Below are positions 1-5,439 of a stretch of DNA of 6,271 nucleotides, piece after piece. This DNA is from an uncultured Clostridia bacterium (GTDB lineage: Bacteria > Bacillota > Clostridia > Oscillospirales > Acutalibacteraceae), in assembly GCA_937916195.1 (NCBI GenBank), contig CALFTO010000042.1, forward strand, positions 1-6,271, read 5' to 3'. The position numbers and the translations under genes are program-made. The number at the start of each line of letters is the position of its first letter. The stretch's first letter is position 1. The notes under the pieces were generated by a model. It did no database searches and was not told the origin of the DNA. It saw nothing but the letters and a program-made list of their open reading frames with translations.

Positions 1-1682
1 AGGGCGACTATATGCGCGCTATGGAGAGAAACGCTATGGCAGAGGTTATCAGTAAGGTGCTTTACCCTGCAGATAATCATCCTGAGGGAAAATCACTTCG
101 TCTTCGTCAGCAGTATTTCCTTGTTTCTGCTTCAATTCAAGATATTGTTCAACATCATCTTCGCGAATTCGGCACAATGGACAATTTCGCAGAAAAGGTT
201 GCAATTCACGTTAATGACACTCATCCCACAATGGCAATTCCCGAACTTATGAGAATTATGCTTGACGAGTGTGGATACGGTTGGGACGAAGCTTGGAATA
301 TCGTTTCAAATACAGTTGCTTACACTAACCATACAGTTATGAAAGAAGCACTTGAATGCTGGCCCGAAGACCTTTACAAGCGTCTTATGCCTCGTCTTTG
401 GCAGATTACCAAAGAAATCGACAACCGCTTCCGTTCATTTGTATGGGAGGGCACACACAACGCAGATATGGTTGAAAGAATGGCTATTATTTCAAACGGC
501 GTTGTAAGAATGGCTAACCTCTGCGTTGCAGGCTCGCATTGCGTAAATGGTGTTTCTGCGCTTCACAGTGATATTTTGAAGGACACAGTTTTCTCTGATT
601 TCTATGCCCTTACACCTAATAAATTTACAAATGTTACAAACGGTATTGCTCATCGTCGTTGGCTTTGTCAGGCTAACCCCAAGCTTACAAAGTATCTTAC
701 AGAATTAATCGGTGACGGTTTTGTAAAGGATGCAGATAAGCTTCTCGATTTGAGAAAATACAAGGATGATAAAGCAGTTCTTGAAGAGCTTGGCAAAATC
801 AAGCGTGCAAATAAAGAGGAATTTGCAAAATATGTGTTAAACCATAACGGTGTAAAGCTTGACCCCGATTCAATCTTTGACGTTCAGGTTAAACGTCTTC
901 ACGAATACAAGCGTCAGCACCTTAATGCACTTCAAATTCTTTCACAGTATCTTGCAATTAAAGAAAATCCAAATGGCGAGTTTATTCCTCACACATATAT
1001 TTTCGGTGCAAAGGCTGCGTCAGGCTATTATGTAGCAAAGAAGATTATCTCATTTATCTGCGCACTTGCAGACCTTATCAATAATGACCCCGATGTAAAG
1101 GGCAGACTTAAGGTTGTTTATGTTGAAGATTATAATGTAACTCTTGCTGAAAAGCTTATGCCCGCCGCTGATATTTCAGAGCAGATTTCACTTGCAGGTA
1201 CAGAGGCTTCGGGTACAGGCAATATGAAGCTTATGCTTAACGGTGCGGTAACTCTCGGTACAATGGACGGCGCAAATGTTGAGATTTACGATGCAGTTGG
1301 CGAAGATAACATCTATATCTTTGGTATGAAAACACCTGAAGTTCAGCAGTTGCAGAAGCGCGGTTATGTTCCGCAGAATTACTTTAACGCAAACGCAGAG
1401 CTTCAGAAAATTCTGAACTTTGCAAATCATAACGGAATTGGCGGAAAGATGTTCCACGAGGTTACATCAACAATTATTCACAATGACCCGTATATGGTTC
1501 TTGCTGATTTTGAGGATTACAAGAATACTCAGCAAAGAATTTCAAGAGATTTCCTTGACCGTGATAACTGGAACAAGATGTCACTTATGAATATTTCAGG
1601 TGCAGGCAGATTTGCCGCAGACCGTGCAATCAACGAATATGCACAGAACATCTGGCACACAAAATCAGCGTTAAAAAAGTAA
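1..1682 (+). CDS. glgP: Glycogen/maltodextrin phosphorylase, C-terminal part (5' end outside window)
   Basis: Phosphorolysis of alpha-1,4-glucan to glucose-1-phosphate in the cytoplasm (GT35 family, pyridoxal-phosphate enzyme). The frame is already open at base 3, upstream of the first in-window ATG at 12, so that ATG is internal. About 559 codons are present; family members are about 750-840 residues, so some 250 N-terminal residues lie off the left edge. Family blocks appear in the right order: NDTHP at 213-227, NVTNGIAHRRW at 630-662, VKRLHEYKRQ at 888-917, and the PLP block EASGTGNMK ending with the Schiff-base lysine codon at 1227-1229, followed by the GTMDGANVEI block. The last residues align with the end of characterised phosphorylases, so the C terminus is complete (TAA at 1680-1682). 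Substrate preference (glycogen versus maltodextrin) cannot be decided without the N-terminal region. A strong intrinsic terminator follows. Nothing looks damaged. Confidence 0.96.
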   Translation, partial: GDYMRAMERNAMAEVISKVLYPADNHPEGKSLRLRQQYFLVSASIQDIVQHHLREFGTMDNFAEKVAIHVNDTHPTMAIPELMRIMLDECGYGWDEAWNIVSNTVAYTNHTVMKEALECWPEDLYKRLMPRLWQITKEIDNRFRSFVWEGTHNADMVERMAIISNGVVRMANLCVAGSHCVNGVSALHSDILKDTVFSDFYALTPNKFTNVTNGIAHRRWLCQANPKLTKYLTELIGDGFVKDADKLLDLRKYKDDKAVLEELGKIKRANKEEFAKYVLNHNGVKLDPDSIFDVQVKRLHEYKRQHLNALQILSQYLAIKENPNGEFIPHTYIFGAKAASGYYVAKKIISFICALADLINNDPDVKGRLKVVYVEDYNVTLAEKLMPAADISEQISLAGTEASGTGNMKLMLNGAVTLGTMDGANVEIYDAVGEDNIYIFGMKTPEVQQLQKRGYVPQNYFNANAELQKILNFANHNGIGGKMFHEVTSTIIHNDPYMVLADFEDYKNTQQRISRDFLDRDNWNKMSLMNISGAGRFAADRAINEYAQNIWHTKSALKK

Positions 1683-1694
1683 TATATAAAAATG

Positions 1695-1724
1695 AGAGAC
1701 AGAGCAAATTGCCCTGTCTCTTTT
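1695..1724 (+). terminator. Rho-independent terminator of the phosphorylase gene
   Basis: An 8-bp stem (AGAGACAG at 1695-1702 with CTGTCTCT at 1714-1721) continues, after one A/C mismatch, with a GC/GC pair (1704-1705 with 1711-1712) around an AAATT loop, and runs directly into TTTT. It starts 13 bases after the phosphorylase stop codon. The T-run is short but the position and stem fit an intrinsic terminator. Confidence 0.8.
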
Positions 1725-1754
1725 GCTTGTTAATTTTGAATTTGTAGGGATAAA

Positions 1755-1789
1755 TGCAAAGTGCAAAACGCAAAATGCAAAGTGTAAAG
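1755..1789. repeat. 7-bp tandem repeat, five units
   Basis: Five consecutive 7-base units: TGCAAAG, TGCAAAA, CGCAAAA, TGCAAAG, TGTAAAG, followed by a partial TGT at 1790-1792. Differences between units are single substitutions and there are no indels. The array sits in the gap between phosphorylase and the TraX-like gene and abuts the palindromic element at 1790-1909. A 7-base period would shift the reading frame with each unit; I see no coding role. Confidence 0.75.
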
Positions 1790-1909
1790 TGTCGGGTCTG
1801 CGACGCGATTTTTATCCCCCTTCCGTCACCTGCGGTGACACCTTCCCCTCGTAGGGGGAAGGCTAACTTGGGCTCCACCCTTGAGGGGGGTATCCTAAAA
1901 GAGTCCGAC
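1790..1909. repeat. Palindrome-rich element of about 120 bp, MITE-like or dispersed intergenic repeat
   Basis: The ends are short inverted repeats: TGTCGG at 1790-1795 and CCGACA at 1904-1909. Inside them are loosely matching pyrimidine-rich borders (TTTTTATCCCCC near 1810-1820; GGGGGGTATCCTAAAA at 1885-1900). The core contains two perfect hairpins: GTCACC/GGTGAC (1825-1830, 1834-1839, loop TGC) and CCTTCCCC/GGGGAAGG (1841-1848, 1855-1862). A third short C-rich/G-rich arm pair lies at about 1878-1887. Base composition is markedly more GC-rich than the surrounding spacers. Elements with such C-rich palindromes recur between genes in Clostridia genomes, as far as I recall; that is not verified here. 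No clear target-site duplication is visible. The small open frames across it are explained by this repeat and are not called as genes. Confidence 0.6.
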
Positions 1910-1915
1910 AAACTC
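1897..1915 (-). terminator. Possible weak terminator of the TraX-like gene
   Basis: Read on the minus strand, GAGTTT and GGACTC (bases 1915-1910 and 1906-1901) can form a 6-bp stem with two G-T wobbles and a 3-base loop, followed by TTTT (1900-1897). It starts 14 bases after the TraX-like stop codon. The stem is weak and overlaps the end of the palindromic element, so it may instead simply be that element's border. Confidence 0.3.
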
Positions 1916-1929
1916 CAATTATTGAGCGT

Positions 1930-2652
1930 TTATAATAACAGATTTAACACATATAACACCGCGAAGTGAATGGGGTAAAATGCGTAAAACCACCATTTAA
2001 ACTTTTTGCTGCCCAATCTTCCGTTGTAAAGTGCAATCAGCGGAATAGCCGCAAGCGATAGCCAAATAAAAGGCAGAGTATTTTTCATAAGCAAGCAGTA
2101 AATAAATGTGCCAAGGCTGAAAAGTGCAAGCCGTTTTGTGCGTTCCTTTGTGATTACGGGGAAGAAGCAAAGCAAAATTCCCGCAAGTCCGTAATCAAGG
2201 TGAACTTTTATGCCAACAAGTGATACCGAGTTGTCACAGAAATACATAAATCCCGCAAGGGCAAGTAAGTAAACTACAAAAAGACTTATGTAAAATGCAC
2301 GGGTGAGTGTTTTCTTGTTCTTTGCCATCTCAATTTCAATAAAAATACAGCAAAGAGGAATAGAGAGTGCCAATGTGAAAAGCACATTGAGATAAATCTG
2401 CGTAACCCCGCCGTTTATAAGGTCGCTGATGATGTAAACTGCCTGACACACAATGCCAAGCACGAAAATTTGCAAGAAATACCGCACTTTATTTTTAGTG
2501 TGACGGCAACCCTCGGCAATAAAAAAGGCGAATATTGGCATTGCAAGTCTGCCGATATACCGAAGCCAAGTGATTTCGGGAAAAAGCAATACGCCCGCGT
2601 GGTCTAAAAGCATTGAAATGCAGGCAATGAGTTTGAGTTTGTTAGAGTTCAT
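1930..2652 (-). CDS. TraX-family polytopic membrane protein
   Basis: A 240-residue, very hydrophobic protein with about seven or eight predicted membrane segments. Family-type motifs are visible: DHAG at residues 17-20 in the first segment; R31-YIGRLAMPIFAFFIAEG with following HTKN (51-54) in the second; DYGLAG near 153-158; and an aromatic C-terminal block with YNGRLGS (209-215) and FYPIHF (225-230). These fit the TraX family (founding member F-plasmid TraX, which N-acetylates F pilin). In Bacillota such genes are mostly chromosomal and their substrate is unknown, so pilin acetylation should not be assumed; an acyltransferase role in the membrane is an inference from the family. The start is supported by AAGGAA at 2662-2667, nine bases upstream of ATG. 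The length is normal for the family and no damage is seen. It is not clearly in an operon: a terminator-like hairpin separates it from the upstream minus-strand gene. Repeat structures lie on both sides. Confidence 0.85.
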   Translation of the reverse strand: MNSNKLKLIACISMLLDHAGVLLFPEITWLRYIGRLAMPIFAFFIAEGCRHTKNKVRYFLQIFVLGIVCQAVYIISDLINGGVTQIYLNVLFTLALSIPLCCIFIEIEMAKNKKTLTRAFYISLFVVYLLALAGFMYFCDNSVSLVGIKVHLDYGLAGILLCFFPVITKERTKRLALFSLGTFIYCLLMKNTLPFIWLSLAAIPLIALYNGRLGSKKFKWWFYAFYPIHFAVLYVLNLLL

Positions 2653-2683
2653 ATGTATTTATTCCTTATTTTTATTTGTCAAT

Positions 2684-2711
2684 AAAAACGGGACGCTGTG
2701 GGCAGCGTCCC
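2684..2711 (-). terminator. Perfect 9-bp hairpin with minus-strand T-run, likely intrinsic terminator
   Basis: GGGACGCTG (2690-2698) and CAGCGTCCC (2703-2711) pair perfectly around a TGGG loop. On the minus strand the stem is followed by G and then TTTTT (2688-2684). This fits termination of transcripts from the 283-aa gene before the TraX-like gene. The GC-rich perfect stem could also belong to a dispersed repeat family; both can be true. The plus side lacks a matching T-run, so it is not a good bidirectional terminator. Confidence 0.7.
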
Positions 2712-2729
2712 CTATACAATATATATTTG

Positions 2730-2922
2730 TCGATATGTTGAGCGAACTCAACTCGATATTTTTGCGGTGCAAAATCGATATGTTTACGATGTAAACTCGA
2801 TATGATATAAATCCTCATTCGCGTAGCGAATATATCGAGCGTAGCATATCGAATTGCATTAGCGATATATCGAAAATCCCGTTAGGGATTTATATCGATG
2901 TAAAATGCCTGTGGCATTTTAC
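2730..2922. repeat. Array of eight variable hairpins separated by an invariant 7-base linker that inverts mid-array
   Basis: The linker TCGATAT occurs at 2730, 2753, 2775 and 2797; its reverse complement ATATCGA occurs at 2832, 2846, 2867 and 2892, all exact. Between and beside them lie palindromes with different stems: GTTGAG/CTCAAC loop CGAA (2737-2752); TTTTGC/GCAAAA loop GGT (2760-2774); GTTTAC/GTAAAC loop GAT (2782-2796); ATTCGC/GCGAAT loop GTA (2817-2831); GC/GC loop GTA (2839-2845, decayed or minimal); ATTGC/GCGAT loop ATTA with one wobble (2853-2866); AAATCCC/GGGATTT loop GTTA (2874-2891); GTAAAATGCC/GGCATTTTAC loop TGT (2900-2922). Six of eight stems are perfect. The central segment 2804-2816 holds no hairpin of its own. 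The last hairpin contains the stop codon of the minus-strand gene. No protein is encoded. The function is unknown; a dispersed hairpin element, a structured 3' UTR or a recombination substrate are possibilities. Confidence 0.85.
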
Positions 2923-3770
2923 TGTTGTGGTGGTTGCATATTTGCAAGTGAACTCATCATGCTCTGCTTTTGCTTCTTGGGTGGCTGATATTTGGGAGGA
3001 TTTTTAAGAAGCTCTTTTGCTTTTTTGCCCGCACTGCTTGCAAGATATTTGTTAACTGCAACAATTGTCTGTGCAAAATCATCGTCTGTAACTTCTGCAA
3101 GACAACGGTCAATGAGCTCTTGCTCGTTGTTAAGCTCGCCGAGAATTGTAACAACAACAAGGTCCTGAACATCGTTTGTGCCGTTCTCATAAATATCGCT
3201 CAAAATTTTGAAAAGCTTTTTGATAGTTTTCTGGTCGTTGAAACGGATTGTTTCCATAATATAGCGGTTTGCGTGATTTACAAAGAAATCATCACCGAGG
3301 AATTCTGAATATGTCTGCACATTTTCGTTGAGTGCAGTTTTAAGTTCGGGGTAAACCTGTGTGATACGGCTTGCAAGTGTGTATGCGTCATAATTTGCAC
3401 CGTTCTTTGCGGCAGTTTTTGAAACTGTTGTAGGGGCTTTTTTAGCAACCTGACGAGCCTTTTTGCCATGTGAAGAAACAACGGTGTCGTTGATTTCGTT
3501 GCAAAGAGATTTGATTGTGCGGTCGTCACAATCGTCAAGGTCAAGAAGATTTGACTCTGTCTTTACAAAGTCGCCGTCAGTAACCTTTTCCATAATATCA
3601 AGAAGATTGTCGTGGCTTACAAGCTTTATTGTAAGGTCACCTTTTTTAAACTCAACAAAAGCAGAATTTTCATCTTCTGTAACGGGAGTAGCGAGCTCAA
3701 ATCCGTTATCAGTAAATTTTTCAGTACAGCCCTTTAAAATAGCGCTGAGAGCTTCTTTTCTTTCAAGCAT
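2919..3770 (-). CDS. Hypothetical soluble protein, 283 aa, two domains with basic linkers
   Basis: I do not recognise a named family. The sequence shows an N-terminal alpha/beta-looking domain (about residues 1-100, strongly acidic around 69-86), a basic low-complexity linker (about 101-124, KK and AKK repeats), a mainly helical domain (about 127-245), and a basic then Gln/Pro-rich tail (248-283). The helical part, with YPELKTAL (140-147), FFVNHANRY (162-170) and VQDLVVVTILGEL (201-213), faintly resembles small domains of unknown function of the DUF7674 kind; this is a guess. There is no signal peptide or membrane segment, so it is probably cytoplasmic. The start is supported by GAGGT (bases 3778-3782, minus strand) seven bases before ATG and by a promoter at 3809-3837. 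The coding frame keeps a regular domain-like composition throughout and has no disruption. Its TAA stop lies inside the first hairpin of the adjacent array. It is divergent from ddl, which alone does not imply a cell-wall role. Confidence 0.85.
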   Translation of the reverse strand: MLERKEALSAILKGCTEKFTDNGFELATPVTEDENSAFVEFKKGDLTIKLVSHDNLLDIMEKVTDGDFVKTESNLLDLDDCDDRTIKSLCNEINDTVVSSHGKKARQVAKKAPTTVSKTAAKNGANYDAYTLASRITQVYPELKTALNENVQTYSEFLGDDFFVNHANRYIMETIRFNDQKTIKKLFKILSDIYENGTNDVQDLVVVTILGELNNEQELIDRCLAEVTDDDFAQTIVAVNKYLASSAGKKAKELLKNPPKYQPPKKQKQSMMSSLANMQPPQQ

Positions 3771-3808
3771 TTTGAATACCTCAAATCAAAAAATAATATA
3801 TCCCATAT

Positions 3809-3837
3809 AATATAACACATTTATTTCAATTTGTCAT
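3809..3837 (-). promoter_or_regulatory. Sigma-A type promoter for the 283-aa gene
   Basis: On the minus strand, ATGACA (bases 3837-3832) matches the -35 consensus at five of six positions. A 17-base spacer separates it from TATATT (3814-3809), which matches the -10 consensus at five of six. Transcription would start near 3802, giving a leader of about 30 bases that contains the GAGGT ribosome site. The region is very AT-rich, so chance matches are possible, but the spacing is ideal. Confidence 0.6.
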
Positions 3838-3859
3838 TAAAAATTTGTGAATATTATAA

Positions 3860-3888
3860 TTGATTAGTTAAATATATTATGATAAAAT
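3860..3888 (+). promoter_or_regulatory. Extended -10 promoter of the ddl operon
   Basis: TTGATT (3860-3865; four of six matches to -35) lies 17 bases before TAAAAT (3883-3888; five of six matches to -10). TG at 3880-3881 followed by one base gives an extended -10. The predicted start near 3895 leaves a leader of about 35 bases. A five-base-pair hairpin TGGCA/TGCCA (3900-3904, 3908-3912) sits in that leader just before the ribosome site. Confidence 0.65.
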
Positions 3889-3896
3889 ATATTTAA
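3868..3896. promoter_or_regulatory. 11-bp AT-only inverted repeat over the ddl -10 element, possible operator
   Basis: TTAAATATATT (3868-3878) is the exact reverse complement of AATATATTTAA (3886-3896), with a 7-base centre. The palindrome covers most of the promoter spacer, the -10 box and the likely start site, as a repressor operator would. The arms contain only A and T in an AT-rich region, which raises the chance of coincidence. Confidence 0.35.
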
Positions 3897-3918
3897 GTGT
3901 GGCAGTGTGCCAATTTGT

Positions 3919-3924
3919 AAGGTG
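3919..3924 (+). promoter_or_regulatory. Ribosome binding site that fixes the ddl start
   Basis: AAGGTG lies six bases before ATG at 3931. An in-frame GTG at 3907 would add eight residues, but it has no ribosome site, lies in the loop of the leader hairpin and is only about 12 bases after the predicted transcription start. The 3931 start also puts the conserved FGG-SSEHD motif at the usual distance from the N terminus. Confidence 0.8.
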
Positions 3925-3930
3925 ATAAAT

Positions 3931-5010
3931 ATGAAAAATGCGTTGATTATATTTGGCGGTGTTTCTTCAGAGCACGATATTTCTTGTCTCTCAGCAACTT
4001 CGGTAATCAGAAATATTCCCAAGGAAAAATATAATGTAGTAATGCTCGGTATTACAAAGCAGGGCGAAATGTTTGTTTTTGAGGGCGATTATAACACTCT
4101 TAAAAATGACGGCTGGCTCCAAGATAAATCAAAACTTAAAAAAGCAGTTGTTTCAACTGACCGTGCCGACCGCGGAATTATAGTTTTCAACGAAAACGGA
4201 TATGAAAAAATCAAGATTGACGTGTGCTTCCCCGTAATGCACGGCAAAAACGGTGAAGACGGCACAATGCAGGGCCTTTTGACAGTTGCAGGTATTCCAT
4301 ATGTTGGCTGTAACACAATGGCATCTGCTGTTTGTATGGATAAGGCAATGACAAATGCAATCTGTGACGTTAACGGAATTGCGCAGGCAAAGTGGAAATA
4401 CATAACTAAATATGATTTTGAACTTCGTGGCAGAGAATTTGCAAGAGAGTGTGAAGAATATTTGGGTCTTCCCGTATTCATCAAGCCCGCAAATGCAGGC
4501 TCATCTGTTGGTGTTGTTAAGGCAAAAACAGTTGAAGAAATTCAGCGCGGACTTGATTATGCTTTCAAATTTGATAGTCGTGTTGTTGTTGAAGAGGCAA
4601 TTCTCGGTGCAGAGGTTGAGTGTGCCGTAATGGGTAATGATGAGCCGTTCGCAGGTGCAGTCGGTGAAATTGAGGCTTGCAACGAGTTTTATGATTTCGA
4701 GGCAAAATATCAGGCAAACAGCGGGCTTCACATTCCCGCAAGACTTTCCGAAGAGAAAATCAAAGAAGTTCAGGCACAGGCAATCAAGGCATATAAGGCT
4801 TGGGGCTGTTCAGGTCTTGCAAGAGTGGATTTCTTTGTAAGATATTCTGACGGTGCGGTGCTTCTTAATGAGCCAAACACTTTGCCCGGCTTTACAAATA
4901 TCAGTATGTACCCAATGCTTATGGACAAAGCGGGAATTTCTTACGGCGATTTGATTGATAAGCTTTGTACCCTTGCAATTGAGAAATGGGAAAAGGAATT
5001 TGAACAGTGA
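3931..5010 (+). CDS. ddl: D-alanine--D-alanine ligase
   Basis: Joins two D-alanines with ATP to make the dipeptide used by MurF for the peptidoglycan stem; a cytoplasmic ATP-grasp enzyme. The 359 residues match the usual family size. Visible motifs: FGG-SSEHD at about residues 8-16 (Glu14 is the substrate-binding glutamate of the family); PVMHGKNGEDGTMQG in the central domain; KPANAGSSVGV with ATP-contacting Lys185 and Ser191-192 loop; EAKY ending at Tyr260; and the metal-binding NEPNTLPGFT block with Glu314 and Asn316. The tyrosine after lysine in EAKY corresponds to Tyr216 of E. coli DdlB, where D-lactate ligases carry phenylalanine, so a D-Ala-D-Ala product and vancomycin-sensitive precursors are expected. 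It is first in an operon with the DUF1934 gene (4-base overlap) and argS. The start choice is explained by the ribosome site at 3919-3924. Confidence 0.95.
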   Translation: MKNALIIFGGVSSEHDISCLSATSVIRNIPKEKYNVVMLGITKQGEMFVFEGDYNTLKNDGWLQDKSKLKKAVVSTDRADRGIIVFNENGYEKIKIDVCFPVMHGKNGEDGTMQGLLTVAGIPYVGCNTMASAVCMDKAMTNAICDVNGIAQAKWKYITKYDFELRGREFARECEEYLGLPVFIKPANAGSSVGVVKAKTVEEIQRGLDYAFKFDSRVVVEEAILGAEVECAVMGNDEPFAGAVGEIEACNEFYDFEAKYQANSGLHIPARLSEEKIKEVQAQAIKAYKAWGCSGLARVDFFVRYSDGAVLLNEPNTLPGFTNISMYPMLMDKAGISYGDLIDKLCTLAIEKWEKEFEQ

Positions 5011-5426
5011 AAAAGGACGCAATAATTAAAATTGTCAGTATGCAGTCCACCGAAAACGGCACAGAATCGGGCGAAATGTCCGTAGTGGGCACGGTGGAGC
5101 ACGAAAACGGCAAAAGTGTAATAAATTATATTGAAAATAACGCAGAAACAGGGCTTGAAAACACAAGCATAACAATAATTGACGGCTCGGCGGTGAGCAT
5201 TGTCCGTGAGGGTGCGTTCAGCTCTGAAATGACGGTTGAAAAAAGCAAACGCCACCACACATTTTATAAAACGCCCTTTGGTGAATTCACAATGGGTATT
5301 TACGGAAACAGTGTCAATTGGTTTCGCAACGGTGCAAAAAGTGTGCTGAAAATGAAATATACACTTGATTTCAACAACGGCTTCGCATCAGAAAACACTA
5401 TGAATATATATATTGACGAAAAATAG
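5007..5426 (+). CDS. DUF1934 (YwiB-like) beta-barrel protein
   Basis: A 139-residue protein starting with GTG at 5007; the GTGA overlaps the ddl stop (TGA 5008-5010) by four bases, a typical translational-coupling arrangement. AAGGAA at 4993-4998, eight bases upstream, supports this start. The family pattern is recognisable: an N-terminal strand followed by YIENNAETGLENTSITI (41-57), SIVREG (64-69), Y87-KTPFGEF with the TPFG turn, and an alternating C-terminal strand KMKYTLDFNN (115-124). These fit DUF1934, whose members fold as small calycin-like beta barrels. No ligand or reaction is established. In Bacillus subtilis the homologue ywiB lies just before argS, and the same order here (13-base gap to argS) strengthens both the assignment and the operon. 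No signal peptide or membrane segment is seen. Confidence 0.85.
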   Translation: MKKDAIIKIVSMQSTENGTESGEMSVVGTVEHENGKSVINYIENNAETGLENTSITIIDGSAVSIVREGAFSSEMTVEKSKRHHTFYKTPFGEFTMGIYGNSVNWFRNGAKSVLKMKYTLDFNNGFASENTMNIYIDEK

Positions 5427-5439
5427 AGGAGAAAAAAGG

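Noticed and set aside
1630..1911. Minus-strand open frame of 93 codons
   Set aside because: It spans the phosphorylase terminator, the tandem repeat and the palindromic element, and overlaps the phosphorylase end antisense; the composition is not protein-like.
1754..1969. Plus-strand open frame of 71 codons across the repeats
   Set aside because: It is made of the 7-bp tandem repeat and the palindromic element, its end overlaps the TraX-like gene, and it lacks a ribosome site.
2677..2682. Minus-strand TTGACA as the -35 box of the TraX-like gene
   Set aside because: At 17-base spacing the -10 position would be AATACA, right at the start codon and downstream of the ribosome site, so transcripts would lack the site. 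No convincing promoter for this gene was found.
2730..2922. CRISPR array
   Set aside because: The constant unit is only 7 bases and reverses orientation mid-array; the intervening segments are short self-complementary palindromes of 7-18 bases rather than unique 30-base spacers, and no cas gene is present.
3907..3930. GTG at 3907 as the ddl start
   Set aside because: There is no ribosome site before it, it lies just after the predicted transcription start inside a hairpin loop, and the extra residues are not part of the conserved N terminus. ATG at 3931 has a well-spaced AAGGTG.
4089..4484. Minus-strand open frame of 131 codons inside ddl
   Set aside because: Antisense shadow of a strongly conserved gene, with no ribosome site or recognisable domain.
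4681..4710. VanA-like D-Ala-D-Lac or D-Ala-D-Ser ligase
   Set aside because: The EAKY motif keeps tyrosine (Tyr260), as in D-Ala-D-Ala ligases, and no vanH, vanX or vanS/R-type gene is adjacent.
5427..5439. T-box or other riboswitch before argS
   Set aside because: There are only 13 bases between the DUF1934 stop and the argS start, leaving no room for a leader structure.
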